DNA from: Mesorhizobium sp. M1C.F.Ca.ET.210.01.1.1 | GTDB taxonomy: Bacteria; Pseudomonadota; Alphaproteobacteria; Rhizobiales; Rhizobiaceae | Assembly: GCF_004791585.1 (NCBI RefSeq) | Contig: NZ_SRUU01000004.1 | Location: 62,001 to 126,000, forward strand | DNA length: 64,000 nt | Direction of reading: 5' to 3' | Shown: piece by piece, positions 28,966 through 37,784 of the stretch | How the letters are laid out: every line of letters begins with the position of its first letter | How positions within the stretch are numbered: position 1 is the stretch's first letter | Translations under genes and position numbers: made by a program | The notes under the pieces: model-generated | The model's database searches: none | What the model was told of the DNA's origin: nothing | Seen by the model: the letters and a program-made list of their open reading frames with translations, nothing else

Positions 28966-29534
28966 AACCGATGCGCACCGAGCGCCTAATCCTGCGCAAC
29001 TGGGAAGATCGTGATCGCGAGCTCTTCCATCGCATCAATTCTGACGAGCAGGTGATGGAATTCTTTCCGTTCCGCCGCGACCGCGCCGAGACGGATGCCA
29101 AAATGGATGAATTTCGCGGCTGGATCGCCGAGGATGGCTTTGGCTTTGCCGCCGCCGAGATCGCCGCGACGGGCGAATGCATCGGCTTTGTCGGCCTCTT
29201 GGAGACCGATCACGTGCCGTCCATGCCTTCCGACACGATCGAGATCGGCTGGCGGCTGGCGCCCGAATTCTGGGGCAAGGGCTATGTCACCGAGGCGGCC
29301 GATGCCTGGCTCGCCTATGGCTTCGAGACGCTCGACCGCGACGAGATCGTCTCCTTCGCCGTGGCCGACAACCACCGCTCGACCGCCGTCATGAAGCGCC
29401 TCGGCATGAGCCCCGACCCTGCGCGCGATTTCGATCATCCCGACATCCCGGACAGTCATCCGGCGCTCAAGCGGCATGTCTTCTACAGGCTGGCGCGCGA
29501 GGACTGGCAGGCACGAAAAAGGGCGGCTCGTTAG
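28962..29534 (+). CDS. GNAT N-acetyltransferase, RimJ/RimL type
   Basis: 190 aa. Typical RimL start MKPMRTERLILRNWEDRD, acetyl-CoA site WGKGYVTEAADAWL after GWRLAPEF, and VADNHRSTAVMKRLGM near the end. Homologs acetylate N-termini of ribosomal proteins or small amines; the substrate here is not known. The ATG overlaps the serB stop (ATGA), so translation is probably coupled to serB. A bidirectional terminator overlaps the stop codon. Confidence 0.88.
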   Translation: MKPMRTERLILRNWEDRDRELFHRINSDEQVMEFFPFRRDRAETDAKMDEFRGWIAEDGFGFAAAEIAATGECIGFVGLLETDHVPSMPSDTIEIGWRLAPEFWGKGYVTEAADAWLAYGFETLDRDEIVSFAVADNHRSTAVMKRLGMSPDPARDFDHPDIPDSHPALKRHVFYRLAREDWQARKRAAR

Positions 29535-29545
29535 CCGCCCTTTTT
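29516..29545. terminator. Bidirectional intrinsic terminator
   Basis: AAAAA then GGGCGGCT-CGTT-AGCCGCCC and TTTTT: an 8-bp stem, tetraloop and symmetric A/T tracts. The GNAT stop codon lies inside it. It ends both the serB-GNAT transcript and, from the other side, the degP transcript (stop at 29581). Confidence 0.93.
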
Positions 29546-29580
29546 CATTGCAACCCGGTTGCTTGCAAGGGTTCTTAGAC

Positions 29581-31092
29581 TCAGTCCATCCGGATCGTCA
29601 CGAAGCGAAGCTCGCCGGTCTTCGATGCCAGCATCAGCAGCGCGTTCTTGCGGCCCTGCTCCTTCAGTGCGCCGATCCGGTCCATAACGTCCTTCGGCGT
29701 TCCAACCGATTCCTGCGCGATCTCGGTGATCACCTCGCCCGGCTGTATGCCGCGCTCGGCGGCCGCCGAATCCTTGGCGACGTCGGTGATGACCACGCCC
29801 GACACATCGGCCGCGATGCCGAACTTCTGCCGGGTCTGGTCGTTGAGCTCGCCGACGGTCATGCCGAGCACGGAGGCCGTGGACACCGGAGCCGCCTTGT
29901 CGCCCTTGTCCTGATCGGTATTGCCGTTCTCGCCGCTGGCCAGCTTCTCGCCGTCCTCGAGCCGGCCGAGCGTCACCTTTATGGTCTGCTCGACGCCCTT
30001 GCGCACGATGACGACGTCGACCGCCTTGCCGACCGGGCTTTCGGCCACAACGCGCGGCAGGTCGCGCATCTCGTGGATGTCCTTGCCGTCGAACTTGATG
30101 ATGACATCGCCGGCCTGGACCGAGCCGTTGTCGACCGGTCCGCCCTTGATGACGCCGGCCACTAGGGCACCCTTGGCGGTCGCCATGCCGAGGCTCTCGG
30201 CGATGTCGTCGGTCACCGGCTGGATGCGAACGCCAAGCCAGCCGCGCCGCGTCTCGCCATATTGACGGAGTTGGTCGACCACGCCCGCCGCGAGTTGCGA
30301 GGGGATGGAGAAGCCGATGCCGATCGAGCCGCCGGACGGCGAGATGATCGCCGTGTTGATGCCGATGACCTCGCCCTCGGCATTGAACAGCGGGCCGCCG
30401 GAATTGCCGCGGTTGATGGCGGCGTCCGTCTGGATGAAGTCGTCATAAGGGCCGGAATTGATGTCGCGGTTGCGCGCCGAGACGATGCCGACCGTGACCG
30501 TGCCGCCGAGGCCGAACGGGTTGCCGATCGCCATCACCCAGTCGCCGACGCGCATCTTGGTCGAATCGCCGAACTTCACCGCCGTCAGCTTGTGGCCCTT
30601 CGGGTCGACCTTCAGCACCGCGACGTCGGTCTTGGTGTCGGTGCCCACAAGCGTCGCCTTCAGCGTCACGCCGTCGGAGAAATTGACCTCGATATCGTCG
30701 GCGTCGGCAATCACGTGGTTGTTGGTCACCACGATGCCCTGCTCGGCATCGATGACGAAGCCGGAGCCCAGCGACTGCACCTTCTGCCCGGCGCCCTTGT
30801 CGCCGCCGCGGTTCTTGAAGAAGTCGTCGAAGAAGTCCTGGAACGGCGAGCCTTCGGGAAGTTGCGGCATCGGCACCGCGCCCGGCCCTTCCGTGCCTTT
30901 CACCGTTTGCGAGGTCGAGATGTTGACCACCGCGCCGAGCAGGCGCTCCGCGAGATCGGCGACGGAAGGCGGCCCGTCGGAGGCGATCGTGGGCGTGACG
31001 AAAGATGGGACGGCAATAATGCCGACGACGAATGCGGTGGCGCCGGCGAAAAGCGTACGCCGCGCCGCGCGCAACAGGGTGTCGGATATCAT
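29581..31092 (-). CDS. degP: DegP/Do-family periplasmic serine endoprotease
   Basis: Periplasmic protease/chaperone of 503 aa. The N-terminal signal region is FAGATAFVVGIIAVPSF. The catalytic triad is visible: His126 (VVTNNHVIAD), Asp156 (TDVAVLKV) and Ser231 (INRGNSGGPLF). Two PDZ domains follow (about 275-385 and 410-500). Between signal and protease a Q/P-rich loop (MPQLPEGSPFQDFFDDFF) is the LA-loop equivalent. It follows hflK-hflC and a small membrane protein, a conserved proteolysis block; HflKC modulates FtsH while DegP handles periplasmic misfolded protein. Confidence 0.95.
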   Translation of the reverse strand: MISDTLLRAARRTLFAGATAFVVGIIAVPSFVTPTIASDGPPSVADLAERLLGAVVNISTSQTVKGTEGPGAVPMPQLPEGSPFQDFFDDFFKNRGGDKGAGQKVQSLGSGFVIDAEQGIVVTNNHVIADADDIEVNFSDGVTLKATLVGTDTKTDVAVLKVDPKGHKLTAVKFGDSTKMRVGDWVMAIGNPFGLGGTVTVGIVSARNRDINSGPYDDFIQTDAAINRGNSGGPLFNAEGEVIGINTAIISPSGGSIGIGFSIPSQLAAGVVDQLRQYGETRRGWLGVRIQPVTDDIAESLGMATAKGALVAGVIKGGPVDNGSVQAGDVIIKFDGKDIHEMRDLPRVVAESPVGKAVDVVIVRKGVEQTIKVTLGRLEDGEKLASGENGNTDQDKGDKAAPVSTASVLGMTVGELNDQTRQKFGIAADVSGVVITDVAKDSAAAERGIQPGEVITEIAQESVGTPKDVMDRIGALKEQGRKNALLMLASKTGELRFVTIRMD

Positions 31093-31237
31093 CGTGGCCT
31101 CCCGGTGGTTCGGAAAAGGAAAAGCGCATCCGCAAAGGCGCCTGCCCTGTTCATGTTGGCAAGAAATAAGGCACGTTTGCGGCTATAGCTACCGGCTGAA
31201 GATAAATCGTCAGTCGCCGCGGTACCAAGGAATTTCA

Positions 31238-31423
31238 TTAGCCGCGGACCAGCCAGACGATGCCAACGCCGATGGCGATTGCAACCAGTCCGCCGATCCG
31301 TAGCACATTTTCCGGCATCGACAGCACTTCCGCGGCGAGTTTCCGAGCCAACGCTGGAAACCCGCCATAGACCAGCCCCTCGATGACGAGGACCAGGCCG
31401 ATTGCCGCCAGGAAATCCTGCAC
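31238..31423 (-). CDS. DUF2065 (YjeT-like) small membrane protein
   Basis: 61 aa with two predicted helices: DFLAAIGLVLVIEGLVYGG and IGGLVAIAIGVGIVWLVRG. The core pattern FPALARKLAAEVLSMP between them identifies DUF2065. Function unknown. It sits 6 bp after hflC and 145 bp before degP, a position also found in other alphaproteobacteria, so it may assist the HflKC complex (inference). Confidence 0.85.
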   Translation of the reverse strand: MQDFLAAIGLVLVIEGLVYGGFPALARKLAAEVLSMPENVLRIGGLVAIAIGVGIVWLVRG

Positions 31424-31429
31424 CGCCCG

Positions 31430-32380
31430 CTACTGGGCGGTGCTGGGTTTTGCCGCAGGCGCGGCAGGTGCCGTCGCAGGCGCCGGTCCGGGGGCGGGCT
31501 TGCTGCCCGGATCGCGGAAGTAACGGAAGAACTCCGACTCGGGCGACAGCACCATGGTGGTTCCGGTGTTGTCCAGCGCGGTGCCATAGGCATTCATCGA
31601 GCGATAGAAATCGAAGAAGGCCGGGTCCCGCTTGTAGGCGTCGGCGAAGGTGGCGCTGCGCTGCGCCTCGCCCTCGCCGCGCAGGATTTCCGATTCCTTC
31701 TGCGCCTCGGCGACGATCTCGACGACCTCGCGGTCGGCCCTGGCTCTGATGCGTTGCGCCGCCTCGTTGCCGCGCGCTCTCAGCCGCTCGGCTTCCGCCA
31801 GGCGTTCGGCCTTCATGCGATCGTAGGTCTGCTGCGATACTTCCGCGGTCAGATCCGTCCGGCGGATGCGCACATCCTCGATGTCGAGGCCGAGCGACGT
31901 CGCATCCGGACGGAGTTGATCGCGCACCTCGCGCATCATGACGCCACGCTCCTCGGAAAGCGCCGCCTCGAAGTCGCGCAGACCATAGACGCGGCGCAGC
32001 GCCGCATCGAGACGCGTCTTCAGCCGGGCTTCGGCGAGTTCCACCTGCCCGGACACGGCCGCACGGAAGGTGCGCGGATCGGAGATGCGGTAGGCGATGA
32101 ATGCGTCGACCTCGTAGAACTTGCCGCCGGAGACCTGGACGCGGATGTTGTCGAGGTCGAAGCGCATCACTTTCTTCTCGACCGTCTGAACACTGTCTGC
32201 ATCGAAGAAGGCGAATGGCGCCTTGAAGTAGATGCCCGGCTCGGTCTTGACGTCGATGATCTCGCCGAACCTCAGCACGATCGCCTGCTCGCCCGCCTTG
32301 ACGACGAACACCGACGAATAGAGCAGGAACAGAAGGACGGCCGCGATGACAGCGATGATGGGAAGACGGTTGGCCATCAC
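31430..32380 (-). CDS. hflC: Protease modulator HflC
   Basis: SPFH/prohibitin-family inner-membrane protein, 316 aa. N-terminal anchor RLPIIAVIAAVLLFLLYSS then the SPFH domain (VFVVKAGEQAIVLRFGEI, KAPFAFFDADSVQTVEKK) and the C-terminal coiled coil rich in Glu/Ala/Arg (AEAERLRARGNEAAQRIRAR). With HflK it forms a large ring that controls FtsH. The final about 30 residues are Pro/Ala-rich. Overlaps hflK by ATGA. Confidence 0.95.
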   Translation of the reverse strand: MMANRLPIIAVIAAVLLFLLYSSVFVVKAGEQAIVLRFGEIIDVKTEPGIYFKAPFAFFDADSVQTVEKKVMRFDLDNIRVQVSGGKFYEVDAFIAYRISDPRTFRAAVSGQVELAEARLKTRLDAALRRVYGLRDFEAALSEERGVMMREVRDQLRPDATSLGLDIEDVRIRRTDLTAEVSQQTYDRMKAERLAEAERLRARGNEAAQRIRARADREVVEIVAEAQKESEILRGEGEAQRSATFADAYKRDPAFFDFYRSMNAYGTALDNTGTTMVLSPESEFFRYFRDPGSKPAPGPAPATAPAAPAAKPSTAQ

Positions 32381-33474
32381 TGGTTACCTCCCAGCGCCGG
32401 CGCCGGCGGCGCCTTCGGCTGCAGTGCAGGCAACGGCAGGTAGGGAAGCACGCCCTGCCCGTTGCCCTGCTCGACGACGACCTTGCTCGAGTCCTTCAGG
32501 ATCCTCTCCATCGTTTCCAGATAAAGGCGCTTGCGCGTCACGTCGGGCGCCTTGGCGTATTCGTTGTAGACGGAGATGAAGCGCTGCGCCTCACCTTCGG
32601 CTTCCTGCACGACGCGGTTCTTGTAGGCGGCGGCATCCTCGCGGATCTGGGCCGCCTGGCCGCGCGCTTGGCCGAGCTTCTGGTTGGAATACTGGTTGGC
32701 CTGCTCGACGAACTTGTCCTCGTCCTGCTCAGCGCGCTGCACCTCGTCGAAGGCGTCGGCAACTTCCCGCGGCGGCGCCGCGTCCTCGATCGAGATCGCA
32801 TTGACCTGCAAACCGGTCTTGTAGCCGTCGAGGGTGTTCTGGACGATCTCACGCACCGAAGTGGCGATACCCTGGCGATCGTCGCGGAAAATGTCCTGCG
32901 CCGGGCGCCGTCCGACGACCTCGCGCATGGCGCTTTCGGCCACTTGCGTCAGCATGCCGTCGGGATCGGACACGTCGAACAGATAGGCCTTAGGGTCGGA
33001 GACCTGATAGGCGACCGAGAACTGCACGTTGACGATGTTCTGGTCGCCGGAAAGCATGAGGCCCGAGCTTGTGCCCGATCCGCCGCCGATGCTGACGAGC
33101 TGCTCGGATATCTTGGCCGTCTCGACCGTTTCGATCGGCCACCAGTGGAAATGCAGGCCGGGCTGAGAAAGCTCCTCTTTCGGCTTGCCGAAGCGCAGTT
33201 CGACAGCCACTTCGTCAGGCTGCACGGTGTAGATCGCCTTGAAGGCCCAAAGCACGACGAGCGCGAGCGCAATCAGCCCGAGGACCGCCGGACTGGCGCC
33301 GCCGCCGCCCGGAAGAGCGCGCCGCAACCGGTCCTGGCCGCGGCGAATGATGTCCTCGAGGTCGGGAGGCGAACCCTGTGGGCCACTCGGGCCCCGCGGT
33401 CCCTGCCCCCAGGGTCCCTGATTGCCGCCGCCGCCCCATGGGCCGCCGCCGCCGCTCTTGTCGTTCCAGGGCAT
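32377..33474 (-). CDS. hflK: FtsH protease activity modulator HflK
   Basis: Partner of HflC, 365 aa. The N-terminal 50 residues are Gly/Pro/Gln-rich (GPWGGGGNQGPWGQGPRG), as in other HflK proteins, followed by a membrane helix (AVLGLIALALVVLWAFKAIY) and the SPFH domain (YTVQPDEVAVELRFGKP, VNVQFSVAYQVSDPKAYLF). First gene of the hflK-hflC-DUF2065-degP run. A palindromic repeat separates it from folA upstream. Confidence 0.95.
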   Translation of the reverse strand: MPWNDKSGGGGPWGGGGNQGPWGQGPRGPSGPQGSPPDLEDIIRRGQDRLRRALPGGGGASPAVLGLIALALVVLWAFKAIYTVQPDEVAVELRFGKPKEELSQPGLHFHWWPIETVETAKISEQLVSIGGGSGTSSGLMLSGDQNIVNVQFSVAYQVSDPKAYLFDVSDPDGMLTQVAESAMREVVGRRPAQDIFRDDRQGIATSVREIVQNTLDGYKTGLQVNAISIEDAAPPREVADAFDEVQRAEQDEDKFVEQANQYSNQKLGQARGQAAQIREDAAAYKNRVVQEAEGEAQRFISVYNEYAKAPDVTRKRLYLETMERILKDSSKVVVEQGNGQGVLPYLPLPALQPKAPPAPALGGNQ

Positions 33475-33521
33475 GAATGTCCTTTCGCTTCGGTTCCCTC
33501 AGGCCTTGCGGCGCGATCCTA

Positions 33522-33570
33522 GCGCATGCCCCCGAAAACCGGTACCGGTTTTCGGAAAGGAATCATGCGC
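33522..33570. repeat. Rhizobial palindromic intergenic repeat (ACCGGTACCGGT type)
   Basis: A perfect 24-bp palindrome centred on ACCGGTACCGGT (33532-33555) is flanked by a second inverted pair GCGCATG (33522) and CATGCGC (33564). Such elements are widespread between genes of Mesorhizobium and related bacteria, from memory. It lies between folA and hflK. Confidence 0.8.
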
Positions 33571-33720
33571 CAAATCAAAGTTTTACAGCGGCCTTTTGCG
33601 CATCCGGTTGGACACGCGGCGCTGTACTGTCGTTCTTCTATAGGGACGCCGTGACGTGCTTTCAACGCGGCCAGCCACCTGTGCCGTCCGATTTAGGCGG
33701 CCAGCGACCCTTTGTCGTCG

Positions 33721-34239
33721 TCACTGACCGTCGCGTCGCCGCTCGTAGACCGTGTAGCGCGTCGCGTGGCTGTCCTTTTCGCCCACCGGGAAATCTTCGG
33801 ATCGGACGATCCGCCAGATCGCCGGATCGATCGGCGGGAAATGGGCATCGCCATCGACCGCCGCCAGCACATGCGTCACATGGAGACGATCGGCGAGCGG
33901 CAACGCCTGGGCGTAGATCTCGCCGCCGCCGACCACGCAGATCTCCTCGGCACCCGCCATGCAGCGCCCGCGCACCCTGGCAAGCGCGATCGCTTCGTCG
34001 AGCGAATGGGCGACTTCGATGCCGTCGGTCCGCCACCCCTTGTCTCGCGTCACCACGATGTTCAGCCTGCCGGGCAGCGGCCGGCCGATGCCTTCAAAGG
34101 TCTTGCGGCCCATGATAATCGGCTTGCCCATCGTGTCGGCCTTGAAGCGCTTCAGATCGCTGGAAAGCCGCCACGGCAGCCCGCCTTCGCGTCCGATCAC
34201 GCCGTTTTCGGCAATGGCGACGTAGATCGCGATGTCCAT
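33721..34239 (-). CDS. folA: Dihydrofolate reductase
   Basis: 172 aa. Start MDIAIYVAIAENGVIGREGGL, written only in part here as VAIAENGVIGREGGLPWRL, is the DHFR active-site region; then MGRKTFEGIGRPLPGR, and the NADPH site CVVGGGEIYAQAL. Reduces dihydrofolate produced by thymidylate synthase. The ATG shares one base with the stop of the DUF4424 gene (TGATG), so the two are coupled. In many alphaproteobacteria thyA sits directly beside folA; here 5.5 kb of other genes (DUF4424, cobF, modE, modCBA, mop) lie between them. Confidence 0.95.
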   Translation of the reverse strand: MDIAIYVAIAENGVIGREGGLPWRLSSDLKRFKADTMGKPIIMGRKTFEGIGRPLPGRLNIVVTRDKGWRTDGIEVAHSLDEAIALARVRGRCMAGAEEICVVGGGEIYAQALPLADRLHVTHVLAAVDGDAHFPPIDPAIWRIVRSEDFPVGEKDSHATRYTVYERRRDGQ

Positions 34240-35252
34240 CAGCCGCCGTTCCCGCCATTGTCCGACGGCTCGAGCAGCAGGATGTCGATGTCGTGCTCGG
34301 GATAAAAATCCTTGGCCGTCATCTCGAACGTCGTCGGGCCGACCTTGCGGACGTTGTCGCCGCAGAAGGAAACCAGATTTTTGGCACTGCCCTTGTCGGT
34401 GGTTAGCTTGAAATTGCCGATACTGCCGGACGCCCAGTTGCCGCCCGTGGTCAGGATGTAGGCGATGCGGCTTTCGAAATATTTCGGATAGCCGTCGGGA
34501 TTTTCCTTCGCTGCCTTGCGCACCGCGTTCTCGAACGTCTTGTCCATGCAATAGCGGGCCTTGTAAGTGTCGTATTGCCCTTGGAACTTGTCCTCGTAAT
34601 AGAAGCTGACCGAGGACGTGCCGCCGACGCTCGGCTTGTAGCGGTGCGAAACATGGACTTGCTTGTTGGCCGGGAAGGTCGAGCGCCACCAATAGGTCGA
34701 GCGCAGCTGCCAGAACGGCGCGTAGGCGGTTTGCATGCCCGAACCGTCATCGGCGGTGTCCTCGATGATGATGCCGCGGTCTTCCCAGTCCGCGGCGACG
34801 GCCTTCGGTAGCTTCGCCAGCGCCGCCTTGGCGCCGTCGCCGAATGGATAGAGCGGCACGTTCTGCGCCTTGAGGTCGGCGGTGATGTCGATGCCCAGCG
34901 CAAACGCCTTCTGTTCGAGCTGCGGCTTGGCGTCGACGCCGTCGATCGTCACCTCGAAGCCGAGGAAATTGTCGCTCTGCGCTTCCGGGATCGCCGGCAT
35001 CTCGTTCGGATCGCCCTCGATGTCGGGCATCGGGAACGCAACGATGGCGCTGACATCCTTGTCGGTGTTGTTGCGAAAGACATAGTCGACCGTCACCTTC
35101 TCCGGCGAGATGAAAAGGTCCTCGCTTTCCATGGCGACGGCGTCGCTGCGCGACAGGATCAGCCCGCCGGTTCCCAGTTCCGCGACGGAATCGTTGGCGA
35201 AGGCAGGTGCTGCCAGGAGTGCCAGCGCTGCAGTCAGGACAGTGCGGAACAT
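34239..35252 (-). CDS. DUF4424 secreted protein
   Basis: 337 aa with a clear signal peptide (MFRTVLTAALALLAAPAFA, then NDS), which fixes the start; the frame extends 39 codons further but that part overlaps repeat sequence. The body (SVAELGTGGLILSRSDAVAM, VTVDYVFRNNTDKDVSAIV, FPMPDIEG) matches DUF4424, periplasmic proteins of unknown function. One nucleotide overlaps folA downstream. Its own promoter would lie in the repeat-bearing gap before cobF. Confidence 0.85.
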   Translation of the reverse strand: MFRTVLTAALALLAAPAFANDSVAELGTGGLILSRSDAVAMESEDLFISPEKVTVDYVFRNNTDKDVSAIVAFPMPDIEGDPNEMPAIPEAQSDNFLGFEVTIDGVDAKPQLEQKAFALGIDITADLKAQNVPLYPFGDGAKAALAKLPKAVAADWEDRGIIIEDTADDGSGMQTAYAPFWQLRSTYWWRSTFPANKQVHVSHRYKPSVGGTSSVSFYYEDKFQGQYDTYKARYCMDKTFENAVRKAAKENPDGYPKYFESRIAYILTTGGNWASGSIGNFKLTTDKGSAKNLVSFCGDNVRKVGPTTFEMTAKDFYPEHDIDILLLEPSDNGGNGG

Positions 35253-35301
35253 GGATCCCCTCTCGACGGCAATACCGGGATCATCCGGATGCGCCTTCCA
35301 T

Positions 35302-35352
35302 CTAGAGCAATTCCTGGAGAAGTAGCTAGAGCAGTTCAGCGTTTCTGCCAAA
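35302..35352. repeat. Partial intergenic repeat
   Basis: AGAGCAATTCCTGGAGAAGT is nearly the same as the left part of the repeat at 53976 (AAAGCAATTCCAGGAGAAGT). A shorter copy CTAGAGCAGTTCA follows 24 bp after CTAGAGCAATTCC. Lies between DUF4424 and cobF. Confidence 0.55.
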
Positions 35353-35451
35353 ACGACGGACTGCGGCAACCCGGTTCATAGCCTTGCGTTCGCGCATCGC
35401 TGCCCGCGCCTGTCTGGACACCGGCCGCCCGATCGGGCAGGAGAACGCTTT

Positions 35452-36225
35452 ATGCGCAAACTTCTCGTCATCGGCATCGGCGCCGGCAATCCCGAACACA
35501 TGACGGTCCAGGCCATCAATGGCCTGAACCGGGCAGACGTGCTGTTCATTCCCGACAAGGGCGCCGACAAGAGCGACCTCGCCGAGCTTCGCCGGCAGAT
35601 CTGCGACCGCTTCGTCACCAACCCGAATTCGCGCCGCGTCGAGTTCGACGTGCCGGTTCGCGCCGAGCCGACTTCGTCCTATCGCGTGACGGTCGACGAC
35701 TGGCATGAAGCGATCGCCGAGATCTATGAGGGGCTGATCCGGGACGAGTTGGACGAAAACGGCTGCGGCGCCTTCCTGATCTGGGGCGACCCTTCGCTCT
35801 ATGACAGCGCGCTGCGCATCCTGGAGCGCGTGCGCCGCAGAGGCAATATCGGTTTCGAGCTCGAGGTCATTCCGGGTATCACCGCCATCCAGGCGCTTGC
35901 CGCGAGCCACGCGACCGCGCTCAACCGCATCGGCGATTCGATTTTGATCACCACCGGTCGGCGGCTGACTGAGGAAGGGCTGCCGGCGAACGCCGGGAGC
36001 GCGGTGGTCATGCTCGACGGCAAGTGCGCCTTCAGCACGCTGGCCGACCCGGACGTCTTAATCCAGTGGGGCGCCTATCTAGGCACGCCGAACGAGATCG
36101 TCATTTCCGGACGCTTAGGCGATGTCGGCCCTGAGATCGAAAGGGTCCGCGAGGAAGCCCGGCGGAAAAAGGGCTGGATCATGGATACCTATCTGCTGCG
36201 CAAGCCCGGCGAACCGGAAGAATAG
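35452..36225 (+). CDS. cobF: Precorrin-6A synthase (deacetylating) CobF
   Basis: SAM-dependent methyltransferase of aerobic cobalamin synthesis that methylates C-1 of the corrin ring with release of the acetyl group. 257 aa. N-terminal MRKLLVIGIGAGNPEHMTVQA is the cobalamin methyltransferase signature (VIGIGAGNPEHMT). Other pieces: FLIWGDPSLYDSALRIL and IPGITAIQALAASHATAL. Isolated from the other cob genes, a common situation for cobF. The other side of this gene is a ModE-like regulator. Confidence 0.92.
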   Translation: MRKLLVIGIGAGNPEHMTVQAINGLNRADVLFIPDKGADKSDLAELRRQICDRFVTNPNSRRVEFDVPVRAEPTSSYRVTVDDWHEAIAEIYEGLIRDELDENGCGAFLIWGDPSLYDSALRILERVRRRGNIGFELEVIPGITAIQALAASHATALNRIGDSILITTGRRLTEEGLPANAGSAVVMLDGKCAFSTLADPDVLIQWGAYLGTPNEIVISGRLGDVGPEIERVREEARRKKGWIMDTYLLRKPGEPEE

Positions 36226-36244
36226 GCGCCCCAAAAGGCCACGA

Positions 36245-36586
36245 TCAGCCGGCATCGATCTCCGCTTGCAAAGCCTGCATATGCGCGGCGGCTGCCGAGG
36301 CGGCTGCGCGCTCTATCGCCCTGAAGCGGCTGACGACGGCGAGGCCGACCGCGGTCAATTGCGCGCCGCCGCCTTTCCGACCGCCGGTCTGCGCTGCTAC
36401 CAGCGGCTTGCCGAACACCCTGTTCATGTCCTCGACCAGATCCCAGGCATGCTTGTAGGACATCTCCATGCCGCGCGCCGCGGCCGAGATCGAGCCGAAT
36501 GCGGCGATCTGCTCCAGCAACTCGATCTTGCCGGGCCCAATACGGCCGTCGGGGTCGAGGTTTATCCGCAAGCTCAGAGATGGCAT
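36245..36586 (-). CDS. ModE-like winged-helix regulator without molbindin domain
   Basis: 113 aa. The sequence LLEQIAAFGSISAAARGMEM and SYKHAWDLVEDMNRVFG is the LysR-like N-terminal DNA-binding domain of ModE (also seen in stand-alone proteins that lack the molbindin C-terminus). It would bind DNA of the modABC region and, without a Mop domain, may need a separate molybdate sensor. It lies 85 bp after modC on the same strand. A palindrome of ModE-box type sits 48-72 bp upstream of its start. Confidence 0.85.
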   Translation of the reverse strand: MPSLSLRINLDPDGRIGPGKIELLEQIAAFGSISAAARGMEMSYKHAWDLVEDMNRVFGKPLVAAQTGGRKGGGAQLTAVGLAVVSRFRAIERAAASAAAAHMQALQAEIDAG

Positions 36587-36633
36587 CTCTTGTCCTCCGC
36601 GATCATGCCGAGCTTACCCCCTCCGCCGTCATC

Positions 36634-36658
36634 TCGCTATTCCAAAGCAACATAGCGA
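36634..36658. promoter_or_regulatory. Candidate ModE-type operator upstream of the modE-like gene
   Basis: TCGCTAT-N11-ATAGCGA, a perfect 7-bp inverted repeat. The right half ACATAGCG and left CGCTAT resemble the E. coli ModE box pattern CGTTATAT...ACATAACG as I remember it. It lies 48 bp before the ModE-like start and 14 bp before the modC stop. Confidence 0.55.
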
Positions 36659-36671
36659 TTTTGCTCTTTCG

Positions 36672-37784
36672 TCAACCATCGGCCTCGCCCGGCAGCCCTG
36701 CCCCGGTCGTCGCGCTGTCGAAGCTCACCGTCTTGATCACCGCGAAGACCTGGCGGCCGAGCGCAAGGCGCAAGGTATGCTTCGACTGTTCGGTGATGCG
36801 CGCTAGAACGATGGCGCCATTGCAATCGATGGCGATTTCCACCGTGGGCCCGATGCCTGGCCTGACGGCGGCGATCGTGCCCGCCAGAATATTGAGCGCG
36901 CTGAGGCCCGCCGGCCGCTCGGTCGCGATCATCACATCGCGGGCCCGGATGCGGAGCCGCACGGGCGTTCCCGTCGGGCGTGCAAGGCGCTGTACACGGA
37001 TCTCGCCGGCCGGCGAGCCAAGCACCGTCATGCCGAAAGCCTCGTCATGGCGCAGCACCCTGGCGTCGAGCACCGCGCCGCCCTCGCCGCGTTCCTCCGC
37101 CGGCAAAAGGTCCAGCCGCTGCATGATCGCCTCGGTCGGCCCGCAAGCCGAGACCTTGCCTTGCGAGAGGACCACCACCTCGCTCGCCAGTCGCGCCACC
37201 TCGGCGACGGAGTGGCTGACATAGGCGATCGGGATCTTCGTCTCGTCGCGCAGCCGCTCGATATAGGGCAGGATCTCGGCCTTGCGCGCCTCGTCGAGCG
37301 AGGCAAGAGGCTCGTCCATCAAAAGCAGCCTGGGACTGGCAAGCAGAGCACGGCCGATCGCCACGCGCTGCTTTTCGCCCCCCGACAGTTTCGCCGGACG
37401 CCGGTCGAGCAAATGGCCGATCCCGAGAAGGTCAACCACCGCTTCCATATTGGCGTAGCGCTCGGCAGACGGCGTGAACCAGCGGCCATAGCGCAGGTTG
37501 CCGGCGACGCTCATATGCGGGAAGAGACGCGCGTCCTGGAAAACCATGCCGATCCGCCGCCTGTGCATCGGCACGAAGATGCCCGCGGCGGTGTCGACCA
37601 GCACGCGGCCGTCGACCGCGATCCGCCCCTTCTGCGGCCGGATCAGCCCGGCAATCAGGTTGATCAGCGTCGACTTACCGGAGCCCGACGGCCCGAACAG
37701 CGCCGTCAGCCGGCCGGCGCTTTCGAAATTCGCTTCGACGGCGAAATCGCCGAGGCGATGCATGATGTCGACCGAGAGCGTCAT
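36672..37784 (-). CDS. modC: Molybdate ABC transporter ATPase ModC
   Basis: ATP-binding subunit of molybdate uptake, 370 aa from the ATG that gives MTLSVDIMHRLGDF; upstream part of the frame is antisense/shadow of modB. Walker A GPSGSGKST at 31-39, signature LSGGEKQRVAIGRALL at 133-148, Walker B LLLMDEPLASLD at 154-165. A C-terminal TOBE/Mop domain spans about 293-352 (LNILAGTIAAVRPG, VLARITEQSKHTLRL). ATG overlaps the modB stop. Confidence 0.95.
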   Translation of the reverse strand: MTLSVDIMHRLGDFAVEANFESAGRLTALFGPSGSGKSTLINLIAGLIRPQKGRIAVDGRVLVDTAAGIFVPMHRRRIGMVFQDARLFPHMSVAGNLRYGRWFTPSAERYANMEAVVDLLGIGHLLDRRPAKLSGGEKQRVAIGRALLASPRLLLMDEPLASLDEARKAEILPYIERLRDETKIPIAYVSHSVAEVARLASEVVVLSQGKVSACGPTEAIMQRLDLLPAEERGEGGAVLDARVLRHDEAFGMTVLGSPAGEIRVQRLARPTGTPVRLRIRARDVMIATERPAGLSALNILAGTIAAVRPGIGPTVEIAIDCNGAIVLARITEQSKHTLRLALGRQVFAVIKTVSFDSATTGAGLPGEADG